A DNA stretch of 64,000 bases from Acanthosepion esculentum (taxonomy: Eukaryota > Mollusca > Cephalopoda > Sepiida > Sepiidae). The DNA is taken from positions 147,940,683-148,004,682 of the forward strand of contig OZ038478.1 in NCBI GenBank assembly GCA_964036315.1, in the 5' to 3' direction. Of the stretch, positions 10,021-22,952 are shown one piece after another. Position 1 is the stretch's first letter. Each line of letters opens with the position of its first letter. A program made the position numbers and the translations under genes. The notes below the pieces were generated by a model. That model was not told the origin of the DNA and ran no database searches. It saw only the letters and a program-made list of their open reading frames with translations.

Positions 10021-10739
10021 CAGGCAGTGGAGAACTTTCAGAGGGAAATTAACAGGATATAACTGATAACTGACATCCATTAAAACATGGTACGTGGAAC
10101 TAGAACAGTCTACCCCAGTGAGCGAAATAAAGGGTTCAGTTCGACATTCCAACCACCTGAAGAAGGTCGGAGTGTGCCACGACCGAAACGTTGTAATAAA
10201 TATGGCGACAAAGATGAGGACAATAGTCCGAATAATGTAATTAATGTAGCAATTGTAATTTTAAAATAAACTATAATTTAACTATGCGACATGCCAGTAC
10301 GACTTCAGTTTCAAAGGTGATGTTTATACGAAGATCACGTATCATTCATTACGCATTAAACTGCAATTCTTCATCTTCGTCTACTCTGTACCGTGTCCTT
10401 CTCTATATTGACGGCCATAGCTATGTACAATTTCATTTACTTTGGTTCCCTAAATATATTTTTGTTATCTATCCTAAATTTTGCTTCGTCATCTATTTAC
10501 TCAAGCCCGCTATGTAGTCTATGCGTTGCTATCATCTAGCCATCTTTCCTTCAATCTCTCTCGTGAGTATCAGATTTTCCAAGCCCTCTTTCCATTAACT
10601 ACAATTAGTTCATTCTTAATCGAGTCCCAACCAATGGTAAGACCATTTCCTCGTATTGCCTTCATAGACGTTCTATTAGCATGTGTTTCTTGTCCAGTGC
10701 TTTCTGCATTCTGTTGTGAATTCTTCTAGACTCGCTAAA

Positions 10740-10740
<1 letters not shown>

Positions 10741-10812
<72 letters not shown>
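10741..10812. repeat. (TA)n array
   Basis: Uninterrupted TA repeats that directly border a PLE protein fragment. Confidence 0.98.
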
Positions 10813-10815
<3 letters not shown>

Positions 10816-10829
10816 ACCTTTTTCACAAA

Positions 10830-10965
10830 GAAAAGTTAGCTACAGTAAAATTTCCAAAACAACAAACCTTTTGAATGAGAGATCGGAAATTATAACCCGT
10901 TGCATACATACTAAAAAATTCCTTTTGAGGTCATATGAACCGGGATGTAAGAAAGTATGTATGTT
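10830..10965 (+). pseudogene. Small C-terminal fragment of a zinc-finger type PLE
   Basis: The plus strand encodes KTTNLLNERSEIITRC followed by KKFLLR, matching the NRRSELISKC...KFLLR end of the 4.3-kb PLE copy. Only the last 40 or so residues survive. The fragment begins just after a (TA)n array, as the 4.3-kb copy is also cut at a (TA)n run. Confidence 0.75.
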
Positions 10966-11164
10966 TCATTTACCTCCGCCTGATGCATTTCCAGTACACT
11001 TGATTTTCTCCTCCCCTTCCTCCTCCTCTAATACACCTCCAGTCGTGCATTTACTTATTTATTTTTAAATAATATAGCGTTCATTAATTTTTTTAATAAA
11101 ATAAAAACAGCGTTAGGAAATCAATTGAATGAAATCGCCTGAAGATACTGCAAAGTTGAAACCA

Positions 11165-11213
11165 ATGTGTGTGTGTGTGTGTGCGTGTGCGTGTGTGTGT
11201 GCGCGTCTGTGTG
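11165..11213. repeat. (TG)n microsatellite
   Basis: TG repeats with a few C interruptions. Confidence 0.95.
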
Positions 11214-11329
11214 TTTCAGTGTCTGTTTGTGCTCGAGATACGGATTAGATTTGTGCATTTGTACATTTCTTCTCATATAAACAATAAAACACTTTGAAAA
11301 TATATGCTTTCTTGACTTCAATTACCATC

Positions 11330-13195
11330 TTCTCTTCTACTGAACTCCGTTTATCTTCTATACTTTCCTCAATTCCCGCCTGTACCCAGTTTTTCTCTCA
11401 CATTCACTCTCTGTCACCTCCTGCGTACTAGTGGCACTTTTGCCATGCTTGGGGTGAAATGATTAAAAAAAATATCCTGTTAACACTGTCGTATATAGAA
11501 TTCATATCCGCCAAATAACATCTTATTGAGAAATACAATGGAATGTTTTCCTGTTGACGGCTCCATAGTTCTGAATTCATAGCTTATATGTCCTTTTCCT
11601 AGACCTTGTGAAACCGAAGACCCATGTCCTCTTTAGTTATTCAATGAGAAGATAAGCATTTAAGCCATTCGCAATAGTATTTGTGTTAAATGGAATGTAA
11701 CACCTGGAGAGGAATTTGAATTCGGATAAGCGATGTTGTATTACACACTGATAACCGTTACACTATCTGCGTATTCTTATAGCATCTAAACATATTCCTT
11801 AGAAACTTTTAGAAGTTTGACAAATATTTTATAAAGCAATTTCTCTAGCTAGCGTTAAATTACTTTTTGCACAATATGTTTTACATCAAGAAAATACAGC
11901 CTGTTTTTATTACAATTAATTATTTGAGAACATCATAGTAATCTTGGAATTATTGTCACCATTAAGAAGTTAATTACTGTTAGGGTGGCGCGCAATTATC
12001 GATAATCTGATGCTGACATGTCCAAGATATCTGATATATATTTGGTTCCAGAAATAACATGAAGTTTGAATTTTACTTGCTTTCAACGTCACATTTATCT
12101 TTAGGAAAAGTTCAGAGTCCCAGAAAATTATACCTTGAATATAATTGGAAACTGACGACATAGTTGATGCAATATTTTTAAAAAAATGCATATACGGATG
12201 TCCAAGTGGTCTGGTTATTCAACAATGTTGCATTGTTTAGAGACAGGACGGTTAATTGAAAGATTATCTTTTAATTCTTGCAATTTAATTTATTTGATTG
12301 TAACAATTTATACTCTTATCTCATTGTGAGGTCCTTCGTTCATAGCAATCATTGTATTTCTGGTTAAGTCGGAAACCTCTCTGACAACATTGTACCTACG
12401 ATTTACTCGGGGATTCTTTAGGGTAGAACTTTTAGACCGTTAGAATAATACCCATGGCACCCAGAGTAGAGGAAACACAATAACCAGCAGTAATCATCCA
12501 TAACTTTCATATTTACAGTATCCGACATCATATAACACGTGTGTAGAGAGAAGAGGACGACCAAAGAGACGGGACCAATAAAAGTAGTTCACTAGATGAA
12601 AAACCCGGTGAATGTAAAACTATAAAAATACGGGCCAAACAGCACCTGGACATTCCATTTCACACTCCGCGACGAAGCAGTCCACACGTTACAAGAGATA
12701 TTATTTCAAATATTAAAAAAAAAAACAAAAACAAAAAAAACCCACCCTGGGTTCTATATATGAATTTGAGGGCTAAAGTGAGCTTATTTTAGCATGAGCC
12801 CTAAATACTCAAATCTATAATTTTACGACATAAGCCTACTTCATCATAAAACGATTCCGAAATAATACTATTTATTTAAATTATATTATTATTAGTGGTG
12901 GTTTTGCGAGTGTAAATATAAAAGGAATTATCATAGTCGGCTAGTATTGATTGATTGGAAATTACGGAAGAATGTGATCCAAATGAAGTGAAAATATTGG
13001 TAATGTTCGAAATATTAAGACGATTGATTTTAGATGTATATATTTCGAGATCGTAGTCCACAGTAAAAAAAGCAAGTTGCCAGAACATTCGAAGAGAATG
13101 TTCTGGTAGATTTATTTCAACGGTAAAATGATGAAATCTAGTTTCCAATCTCGTACAGCGCTTATATTGACGAGATCGAGGTAGCAAAGAAGAAA
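11330..13195. other. Unassigned AT-rich sequence
   Basis: No coding or RNA feature recognised. An A-rich run at 12717-12740 could be a retroposon tail, but nothing upstream identifies one. A small hairpin (GGGCT/AGCCC) spans about 12771-12808. Confidence 0.45.
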
Positions 13196-13199
13196 GCCC

Positions 13200-14060
13200 A
13201 TTAAAAAATTCGTTCGAAAATGTTTATCGAAAAGACACAAGGAAGCCACTTTATGCGGGCAATTGACTTAAACAGAGATGCCAGATCAGTCAGGGAAGAA
13301 ATTAGAATAATGCAGTACCTTTACCGGAAATACATTTTTGCATGCGGTTGGAAAATGAATGGAACAATTGCACAAACAATTGGAAAAATGCACAGATGCG
13401 TCTTCTCACTGAAATGATTAAATCTATACAGCGAGGTGATCTTATGAGGACTGGAGATTCTGCCGGGAATTATTACTGGTGGTAACAACCCTAACACCGT
13501 AAGATATGCAGAAGTCACCATAATGAATGCAAATACGGAATTACAACTGTATCTATTTCTAGACAAGTTAATGAATGATAGATAGAAAAATGGACAAATT
13601 AAGACCTATAATGAGACGATGTATGGTTATTAGGAATAGGCATAGTCTAAGTTCAAGATTCAAAAAGTAAACGTCAATATAAGAAGACAACAATTTAATT
13701 ATTGGGAAGTCGTTATGAGAGACGAAACTGAAATATGGCACTGAAATTCGAAGATGAATTGAAATAGTGAATGTTGCCTTCAAGAAATTGAACAAAAAAA
13801 GACACGGTTTCAACTGATATGTAAATTCCCTCTTCCTATATTGCAGAGAATTTTAAACAATTTTCGCAGAACTGGTGACAGAGACATGGTGTTGCAGAAA
13901 AATACATACAATGCCATAGCGGAAAATATAACAAAGTATAACATTTAAGAAAAATGGATATGAAAATGAAACTTTTGTTTGGGATCAGAGAGATTATTGA
14001 ATGAAGGTCCGACGAATTTGACATTCATAGAATATACTGAAGGCAAGTGTGGCAACTGGT
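13200..14060 (+). pseudogene. RTE-type LINE reverse transcriptase relic
   Basis: Plus-strand frames give EEIRIMQYLYRKY (about 13298-13340), a degenerate RGVRQGC-like stretch ending LNLYSE near 13430, then PGIITGGNN and NTVRYAEV near 13465-13515. In this family the last block is normally YADD, the polymerase active site, so the catalytic aspartates are lost. Further on are NVNIRRQQFNYW (about 13665-13705) and a RRIEIVNVAFKKLN-like block (about 13745-13790), equivalent to the usual ETEIRRRI region. Several stops and frameshifts make it a fossil. Confidence 0.82.
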
Positions 14061-14940
14061 AACAGAGGAAATTAATTAATGAGCATATGAAAATATGCAG
14101 TAGAACATGAACAAGAAGAAACTTTATGTAGACTATAATTAGTGACTGTTAAATGGGGTAGCATCTATTCGGTCAGAACACATGAAAAGATAATTTTATT
14201 TCTGATAAATTATATTATATGCACTTAATTGCTTCTATGTACAAATAGATTGTAATATTTCTTTTTATCATTGCAGTTATATATTTCAAATACATTTCCG
14301 ATGTTGTCATAGAACCGAACGTCTATTTTTAATTTTCCCTTTCTTAATATTATTGTTTTCAATTTTTTCTGGGCTGGATTAAATGCGTTATTGACCGATG
14401 CCTAGTGAAAGAGATTTTCATATGCTGCTTCTAGTATTAAGAATGCTTCTGATCTAGAATACTGGTCTAACAGAATACGAATATCTCTTATTCCCAACAC
14501 ACCATCTTATGTTATATTTCTATTTGCTGAATGTGATTTTTCTGATTAGTTCGATCTTATTGCTACTAATTAGAAAAAGAAACAGACCATATTTACATGA
14601 ATAGATAAATATTTATAAGCCCAGGCGACGAGAAATTTTCTTTATCTTTCATGTTTATACAATATTACTTAATAATAATTTAATACTTGTCTTTTTTTAT
14701 GACGTTAGAATTCCTCAATATCACAAACAGTATTAACGGTCTACCTTTTTCTTGGGTGCTGTATCTTATTTTACATATGAAGAATGTTGGTTTCTTTGCT
14801 TACGACATTTCGCAAAGATCGTTTCTGAAACCTAAATTGTATAATAATGCGTCTACATGACTAGTATTCATACGGAATCATATACAGTGATAAGTTTTTT
14901 GTAAAAGAAATACATTTTCTGCATCATTAATTTGCAGAAG
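14061..14940. other. Unassigned AT-rich sequence
   Basis: Nothing recognised on either strand. Confidence 0.5.
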
Positions 14941-15011
14941 TATTGATGCACTTACGTTTAGTTCAACCCACGTTTTCGAATTATTTGTCATATTTTCGCT
15001 TATTTATACCT

Positions 15012-15113
<102 letters not shown>

Positions 15114-15340
15114 CCCTTCAAAAAGATTTGAAAGACATGGTCACTTCTTTTGTTGTTGTTGTTGTTTGCTGAAGACAGTTGAGTTCAAAAGCAAATTATT
15201 GATACGAAACAAGAGTTCAGAATATCAGATTTTATTTCCTAGTACATACATATAGATATGTTAAACAGCTTAGAATATAACACATCTTGTATCAGATCAC
15301 CTCGATTTTAGGTCAGCAATAATAACGAGACAGGTGGTCC

Positions 15341-15416
15341 TAAAGTAAATGACATTTAATATTTAGTTGCATTTAATATTTTGGTTGCAACCAAATATTA
15401 AATGTTATTGACTTTA
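15341..15416. repeat. 31-bp inverted repeat at the end of a Tc1 relic
   Basis: Bases 15341-15371 and 15386-15416 are reverse complements with about three mismatches and a 14-base spacer. The block ATTTAATATTT is used on both arms. It lies at the 3' end of the minus-strand transposase relic and may be a duplicated, inverted terminal repeat. Confidence 0.75.
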
Positions 15417-16330
15417 AGAGTATAATTATTGCTTGGTATAACTGCATCAAGACTGCGATCCATTGACATCACCAATCTGGTGAATTCTTCATTTGTAATT
15501 CTTTTCCTCACTTTCAACACAGCCTTGTTTAGTTCGTGTTTGTTTCAGGATGATTCTTCATTCAATATCCTCACCAGTAAATAAAATCCATGCTCTGTTG
15601 TATTATAACCTGGTGATTAACTGACCAGTTTTCCACTGATAAAGTACTTTGTTGTATTGGCAGTATATTTGGGGTCATTGTCCAACTGCATGATGAATTT
15701 AATTCCGATTAATTTAGATCCATTTATCTGTACATTGGAAGACAAAATATTTCAGTTCTGAATTCAACCTGCTGCTTCCATTGCAAGTTACATAATCAAT
15801 AAATATGAATGAGCCTGTTCCAAAGCAGCCATGCAAGCCTTCACAGACGAGCTTGTATGCTTTGAATCATAAGCAGATCTTTTCCTTCTCCACACTTTAG
15901 CCTTTCCATCACTTTGGTAGAGATTATTTTTGGTCTCATTAGTCCTAAAAGCCGTAAACCCGAACGTTTATCATTCATCTGTGTACTTCCTTGCAAATTC
16001 CAATCTGGCTTTCCGATTCTTAATTCTGATGAGTGGATTGTAACTTGTATAACCTCTATATTTCTGCTTTCGAACTTTTCTTCAAATTGTGGATTGTGAA
16101 ATAATCCTCACTGCACTGTGGATGTTGTTGGTGATGTCACTGACTGTTGTTTTATGGTTTTTCCTCTGATAATGTTTCTGTCATGAGCTGGTGTTGTTTT
16201 TCTTAACAGACTTGTTCTATGTCTATTGCTCAGTACACCAGTAGTTTCTTTCTTTACAGGACATTCCAAAACTAATTCTAAAACCAAGAGAATTAATTCA
16301 GAGCTATTTAATGTTTAAACAATCAATCGT
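15417..16330 (-). pseudogene. Tc1-like transposase relic
   Basis: On the minus strand, VWRRRK near 15890-15905 starts the catalytic part. A degenerate MQLDNDPK-like block near 15680-15700 equals the second catalytic aspartate (QDNDPKHT). The end region near 15420-15500 has QWIAVLMQLY-like residues resembling the usual RRLDAVI C-terminus. Stops and frame changes occur every 20-40 residues. The N-terminal half (about 15950-16330) is too decayed to place motifs with certainty. Confidence 0.7.
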
Positions 16331-16589
16331 AAACACATTAACTGGGAAACCAGTAACAACTGTCAGACACATGTCCCAATAGCTGGCTCACTTGAAAAAA
16401 ATATGTGGGTTCAAACAAAAGGTGGTATGTCTTAAGTTGTTTAACACATGTAAATGTAAATACCAGGAAACAAAATCTGAAATTCTGAACACTTATATCA
16501 TATTCATCCTTTGATCGTAAGCCCAAATGTTTTACGTGAACAATAAAAATAAAGGTATTGGCCTTGCTTTCTATTAATTCTACTTACAT

Positions 16590-16640
16590 ATATGCGTGTG
16601 CGTATGTGTGTGTGTGTGGGCGTGTGTGTGTAAAGGGAAC
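16590..16640. repeat. (TG)n-rich microsatellite
   Basis: Imperfect TG/CG repeats. Confidence 0.85.
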
Positions 16641-17019
16641 AAATATATAAATACACATAATTTTATATTCTTGTTAGAATAGAATAATATAACGATAAAA
16701 GCAACCGTACATATGAGAAAAATATCGATCAATGTAACTTTTTAAATATTTTCCAGAAACTGTTCTTGTTTTTATGTAGGTTTGACTACACATATATTCT
16801 TTTTGTTTGTCATGTCTTTATCATCATCTGTCCAGATATTTTCATATTACTGATTAAACATGCCTCTTTCCTGATATTGTATTCTATTTGATGGACCATC
16901 TCAAACAGAATAATTTTTGCCACTTTTTCTCTCCACGAATTCAAATCATTTTATGTTTAATCTATTTTGTATTTGGTGCCCATCTTCAATATTCACATTT
17001 TTTCGATTACCTCCTTCCT

Positions 17020-17066
17020 CATTTCTACTACTCCTACTACTCCTACTGCTACTACTACTACTACTG
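17020..17066. repeat. (CTA)n trinucleotide repeat
   Basis: CTACTACTC and CTACTGCTA variants repeat for about 45 bases. Confidence 0.85.
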
Positions 17067-17069
17067 TTT

Positions 17070-18250
17070 AGTAGTTACATTTTACTTTTCCCTTAGTATT
17101 GGTATCGCATTGTACTTTTGATTAATGCTATTTTATTCCAGCGCCATATCTCTTGATAATTTCCCATTTTCCACTTAGGTCTATTCCTTATAAATGTTCT
17201 ATCATCACAAGCGAATCTCTAGTTTCAACCACTTTTTCTTTTCTATCCTACATTTTGGTGTATTCTTATTAACTTTACCTAGCCTATTTCCAGGCTATTG
17301 CAAAGTTCTTTTCGTAACCAGACCCATCGTCTCAGTCAAAATCATCAGTTCCATTTTACATTGGTTGGAGATACACCTTTTTCTTACTCTCTATTCGCTT
17401 TCGGCAAATTCCTGCTAAGATCCCATATTTTTCAATCAACGTGTCTGCGCTTTCTTGAGACCGGTGATAATATTTGGTCCTGTTTTATTCGTCTTCATTT
17501 TGCACGTATACATTCTTTTGTTGTTTTCTAACATTTAATTTCCTTAATTTTATCATTTGTCTCCTTCGCTGTGACTTCTTGTGGTAAATTGATTCAAAAC
17601 CTATTTTTACCTTTAGAACTTATTCCATATATTATCATTCTACGGAAATCTATCACAGGTTTTCATTTCTTATTCTCTTTCAATCACAAGTGCACATATG
17701 TGCGCCCCTAGCCCAACTAATTCCCACCTCGATGTCCACATTTAAGCTGCCAGATGTACTCAAATTCAAGGCGTCAGCATATAGCTCATAATCGTCGTAC
17801 ATATATTCCCTCTAACCCAAACACACACAACGAATGCCTTTCACTATACCCACCGATAGTCATATACAATCCAGTACCTATAAACCTGTATCCTACACAT
17901 AATTCCACCTAAATAGTGTTAGATACTGTTATAACTCACTCCCAGCGATTATAATATTATGCCTTGCTTAGTCTACTCACTGTGACGTCATTAATTCTTT
18001 TTCCTCGACTTACTCAAACGACCTTCTATTGACACACTTTGTGTTCTTTATTTAAGGCATCTTAACTATTTCATTTGTGTTACAGAAGGTATCTTATTTA
18101 ATCCACACTAGATATGCTTAAATATTATTGAGTATGCGTATCAGAAATCCAATCTAGATATTTCCTTAAATATCTATGTATGTATTATTCACGTGATATA
18201 AATAGTTAATAGGTAATTGATTATCTATCGGTAACCATAATATTTAATTT
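17070..18250. other. Unassigned pyrimidine-rich, AT-rich sequence
   Basis: No motif recognised. Short open frames have no family signature. Confidence 0.45.
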
Positions 18251-18254
18251 CCCA

Positions 18255-18640
18255 TATGGCAGCAAATACCAGACATTCCCTTTCATAATTGGAGAAGAGA
18301 CGTGGAACCCAAATGACAGTGCTCTACCGGTGATTGCTGAGAATAGCATGGATAGAACATCTGAGCAACGAGAAAGGTTTTCAGAGAAAGAGGAACTACG
18401 AAGAAGCACGATTTCAGTCATGGAAAATCTTTTGAAAATTCTGGGACACATAATGAAGAAACAAAACCAGGTGAATCTAACATTTGCGGGATATAATGAA
18501 GGCAAAAAAGTAGGGGAACTTAGGGGTTAACTACAGGGTGATGTATGTGAAAGAGTGGAATAACGAAAAAACGATGTTAATGTTTCCTAACAGCTACTGG
18601 ATGCTGCTGGACATGATTCCCCACGTGCCGAAGTGACTAG
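18255..18640 (+). pseudogene. RTE-LINE 3' end relic
   Basis: The plus strand reads, over three frames, the post-polymerase region of RTE elements: a WIEHLSNE-like block near 18350-18370 and KILGHIMKKQNQVNL (about 18434-18480), the conserved LGHIMRKE block. A partial 66-codon frame covers the last part. The copy is 5'-truncated and frameshifted. Similar ends occur at 19.4, 56.4 and 57.9 kb. Confidence 0.75.
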
Positions 18641-19289
18641 ACTCGTAAATCAATCAACGGTGCCATTTTTCTGGACATGTATAATTTCACTTGGTATCTG
18701 ATTTTTAACACTTCATCAGATTTATTTTTATCTTCTTCAGTTAATAGCAATTTTGAGGTATATGTCAATAATTACGTTAATTTAATGGACAGGTTATCTT
18801 TTTCTCTTAGTCGTACGCACACTAATACTTACGTGACTGATATATATTTAGACTTCTACTTATTTATAAATTACGTGTGTAGAGTAGAGTTTATCTTCAT
18901 GAAAATCTCATCATCATTATTATCCTTCGACCTCCTCATGGTTGGCTGGAACTTCATTGACATATCTTTCCAGACAGTTCAGTCCTATATTACTGTCCCC
19001 AGATCCTCAATAACCAACCCTGAGTCCGAGCTATGGTGTCTGGGAAATCAATCTTAGTGAGAAATGGAAATATAGATTGGCCCATCGAATTCAACAAATT
19101 ATGCACAAATACACAGGAAAAGATAAAATACCATTTCATTCTAGACGCAAAATTTGAATTTAGAAACGATCGGGTGAGCAGGTTTAGATTCTACGTGCTA
19201 CGCAAACCACATCAACTGTATCTCATATAGCAGGGGGCCTATATCACTGACGTTAATATTTAATCGTATTATCTATTCAAACCTTAGCG

Positions 19290-19850
19290 TTCAGCAACAA
19301 CGAGAAATCCTACTGTCAAAGAAGATATTATTTTTAATGAAATTATTAGCTTAGAAAACTCAAACATTTCGTTGGAAACAAAGAAATGAGTGTGACATTT
19401 ACTATGTGATATCCATCCACTTGTAAGGCACTGAATGTTGGAAAATCTAACCAAAGTTGAAGATGAAACTAGAAGCAACAGAAATGTGGTTCTACAGAAA
19501 TGTAATGAGAACTCCATGAACGGAATGAGTAAACAAATAGCAATTTTTAAAGAAATTTGCAACAAAATAAGTATTATACTCAGAGTTAGAAAGAAAGAGA
19601 TGGATTTTCTGAGACATTTAATGGGGAGGGGGGATGAAGAAAAAATCCCTCCCACAGGCTAAGAGACACAGGGAAGCGAAGTGTGCCATCTAACTGAGGA
19701 GTTTGTGTGAATGAATGACGGAACGGAACAGATGCTTTGCAAAATGAGAAATATTGATAAGGGCGAAAATAGATAGGCGGTTGTTGAGTGTCATAATCGC
19801 TTACATCCTGAAGGGACACGACACACAGAGAATGAATAAAATTCGATGCC
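19290..19850 (+). pseudogene. RTE-LINE 3' end relic
   Basis: Blocks in order on the plus strand: EATEMWFYR (about 19465-19495), RTP.TE.V near 19507-19530, LRVRKKEMDFLRHLM (about 19577-19622, equal to the LGHIM region), and IIAYILKGHDT near 19793-19825. The last block is the normal end of this ORF (WRxMIAxVxxGHGT). Several stops and frame changes are present. Confidence 0.8.
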
Positions 19851-21720
19851 ATTTTCAAGGTAAATAGAACGAAAATTGTGTCGTAAATCATATGCGAGAT
19901 TTATCTTTATAAAGGAACCTAGTGAAATGTGGCTACACAAGCAAATGTTCTTATATTTTAAACGTAATTAAAAGACTAAATAAAAGTGAATTTTCCGATT
20001 AAATTTTAATATTTTTAAAACGTCTTACTTCTTGTTCTTGAAAATAAGCAACTACTGTCGAAATTCTGGAAACAACACAATTTCTGTAAGTATTTTTATA
20101 AGATTCCACCTGACATTATACACATTACTACACAGTAAGTGTTAGCAAAATATTCACATCCCCTTCATTTTAATATATAACAGAGATTTTGTTAAATCTA
20201 AATTATAGTTTATGTTATAAATATTATCTGGGCAAATGGATGTCAATGGAAAATGGGAATCCATTAATTATTCTTTAAAATATTGTAGCAAGATATTTTG
20301 TAAAGGTAGTGTTACAAAGGAGGTCGATGAGATAAACGTTATAAAATCTTAAAAGTATATGAGCACAGATATAATCTACATTTGTTACAAATGCTGAAAC
20401 ATCTGGCTCCGAAAAAAATAAATCAAAGCTTATATAAATAAAGGAATCATTGGGATTAAAGTTTTTGGCGACTTCTATTGTTCACCTGTTCCTTTACATT
20501 TTTCTATTCAACATTTACAGAAACGTCTCTAGATTGAGTGGGAATTCAGTATGTAAATCTATGTATTGAGTACACAAAAATAACTTGAACGTCTTTTGTG
20601 TTTTTTTTTCTAAGTTTTGCTCCTCTACACTAAAATAACCTCAGAAGTCTTCAAAATAATTTTACTTTAGTCACTGCAGGTTGTATTTTTCAGTAATATT
20701 CCCTCTGTACAATAAATTAGAGCCACTCCAGATTATAGTGGATTAAAACGTTGGTCTATGAAGTTGGTAACATTTTTCCGTTCCTAAGTTGGTAGCGTGT
20801 ACTTTGACGCAGAAGTACTAAATATATGAACGAGACAATATCTATAAACATGGACAGTAGAACGAAGACAGTCTACGTCTCTAGAGTAAATGAATGGCTC
20901 GGGTCAGAATTCTCTGTAGATTAGGCGATGAATATAAACTCGAGAATAGTTGCTGTGCACAACGCGGCCGAAGAGTGTGAAAATAAAAAGAAACATTAGG
21001 ATAATAGCCCAGATATAAACCATGTAAATAATAATAAATTATCATTCTTGAAGTTTAGAGATGAATTAAATTTGAAAAAGTTAGGATTATATTCATCGAG
21101 AAAGCAGGCTGTTGGGTTTTGTGTCCACAAAGCAGCGTTTTGTGGGAAGAAAGCTTCTTGGGTGGAACTCACACCTCGTTTATGGAATACGAACTTAATG
21201 GGCGTTGCTCGGATAGAAAATCTTAGGTAATTAATGCTATAACACTCGAGTTTCGTTTTTCCCCCAGAGCCCCACTAATTTTGTGAATAATGGTAGTTGG
21301 GAAGCCGCAGTTGATCGGTGCAACCGAAACTCGTATTTCTCGTCGCTCAAGAGTTTTTTTTCTTATCTGGGAGCTAGACGAACTTCTTTTTGAGTATAGC
21401 CTAAAAAGCTTACTGATGATAATGAGGAGACTGATGGGTCTATACTGGAATGGGAAGATCGATAGACCGCCTCTTGAAAACCAGGCATACGCTTGACACC
21501 TTCAATAGTTTTGGAAGGATTTCTATTTAAGCATAGGTTGAATACATTTGCTAGGATCGGGGATAATTCTCGGTTAGTATTCTTAAGAACAATCACTTGA
21601 ATTTTGTCTGACCAGTGTTTTTCTAAAGGTCAAGATAGAAGACGACGTTTTTTTATTTTATTTCATCATTATATGGAGCTGGATGTATTCACATTCATAT
21701 GTGTATTTTTACATATGTTC
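19851..21720. other. Unassigned sequence
   Basis: No clear feature. A stretch at 20850-20980 has faint likeness to the family 2 PLE tail (TGCACAAC.CGGCCGAA) but is too diverged to annotate. A 60-codon frame at 21048-21230 is unrecognised. Confidence 0.4.
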
Positions 21721-21724
21721 GACT

Positions 21725-21788
21725 ACACACACACACGCGCACACACACACGCACACACATGCACACACACACACATATATATATATAG
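21725..21788. repeat. (CA)n(TA)n microsatellite
   Basis: CA repeat with CG and CATG interruptions followed by a short TA run. Confidence 0.95.
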
Positions 21789-21789
21789 C

Positions 21790-22867
21790 ATCTTTAGAAA
21801 ATAGCATGACAAAATGGAAAAAATATTTCCAATTTGTCATACTATTTTTATAAATACTATTTGCTGATTTACAGAATTATACAAAATTATACATCGTTAT
21901 ATCATAAGCCTATGTAACCGTATTTTTTGTTAGGAATTTTTCAAATATTACCATTACAAAATATAGCAATTCATTTAATTTAGGCGTATTCCCGTCTCAA
22001 TATTTCTCATATAAACTATCATACAATTGAATATACGCATACAATTCAAACGAAATGAGAATAAAAATCATATATAAACTGAGAAAAACATCACCAGGAT
22101 ACGATATATTAAAAGCAAAGTAAACTTTGAATAAACTAGAAATAATTACATTTTCTCAGAATGATAAGATAGTAAACAAACGATAAGCTCTCATTTACAA
22201 ATGCAGAAACGAAAAAAAAAAAAGAAGATTCCTACGACGCACCTCTAAATACGATTATGGCGAAAAACACTAAATAGCATGCAATAACTTAAATCTGATA
22301 AATTTATTCCGAATATCAAACTGAACGGACACAGAAAACTGCGCAAACACAATTTTTTATGGTGGAAATAATTTGAGGGGAGTCTGATAAATCTTTAACC
22401 ATCTACAAATACACGTCAAGAAAAGTATATTACATCAACATTTATAAGATTCATACTTAAAGAATGTAAACTATCTACTCTTGCTAGCACGACAATCTAT
22501 GTTACGTAAAAACTTCTCCACGTCAAAATGCGTCCAACGACCATATATAAGTAAAAATGCCTACAAAATACACAAAACCGATACACATATGCACAAATTA
22601 ATATACACTATCATCCGAACCCCACATACGCATATTAGAATCTTAATAAACTTACACACACATATTACACTCGACCATTGCTATAAAAGATAAAATACAC
22701 GTGAAGTTTGCTCAAGCAAAGAAAAACAACAAAAAAAATCAAAAATTAAAAATAACAGAATTTTTTTCTTTCATTTATTTTATCCATATATTTTTCTCTT
22801 ATGACATTTTAATAAAGGTGAAACATGTCAGCTTTATAAATGTTTAATATTTGCTCCTTATCCATTC

Positions 22868-22868
<1 letters not shown>
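21790..22868. other. Unassigned AT-rich sequence
   Basis: Very AT-rich with an A12-type run at 22209-22222. No feature recognised. Confidence 0.45.

Positions 22869-22870
<2 letters not shown>

Positions 22871-22946
<76 letters not shown>
22871..22946. repeat. (TA)n array beside foldback copy d
   Basis: Uninterrupted TA repeats directly adjoining the foldback arm. Confidence 0.98.

Positions 22947-22952
<6 letters not shown>

Larger units (their letters stand above)
9288..10262 (+). mobile_element. PLE family 2, copy 2: inverted tail, GIY-YIG end, 3' tail
   Basis: The structure is 9288-9375, the reverse complement of the element's 3' end; 9376-9803, the C-terminus of its protein in direct orientation; and 9804-10262, the 3' tail. 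An inverted fragment of the 3' end joined to a 5'-truncated copy is a recognised PLE insertion form. The tail is shared with 8572-8985, 29356-29484 and 57091-57285. Confidence 0.85.

Noticed and set aside
12195..12215. A-box-like TGTCCAAGTGG
   Set aside because: No B box within 60 bases downstream and no tRNA-like folding.
20850..20980. Possible fifth family 2 PLE tail (TGCACAAC.CGGCCGAA)
   Set aside because: Only scattered similarity; neither the CTGAAGA block nor the tail end is present.
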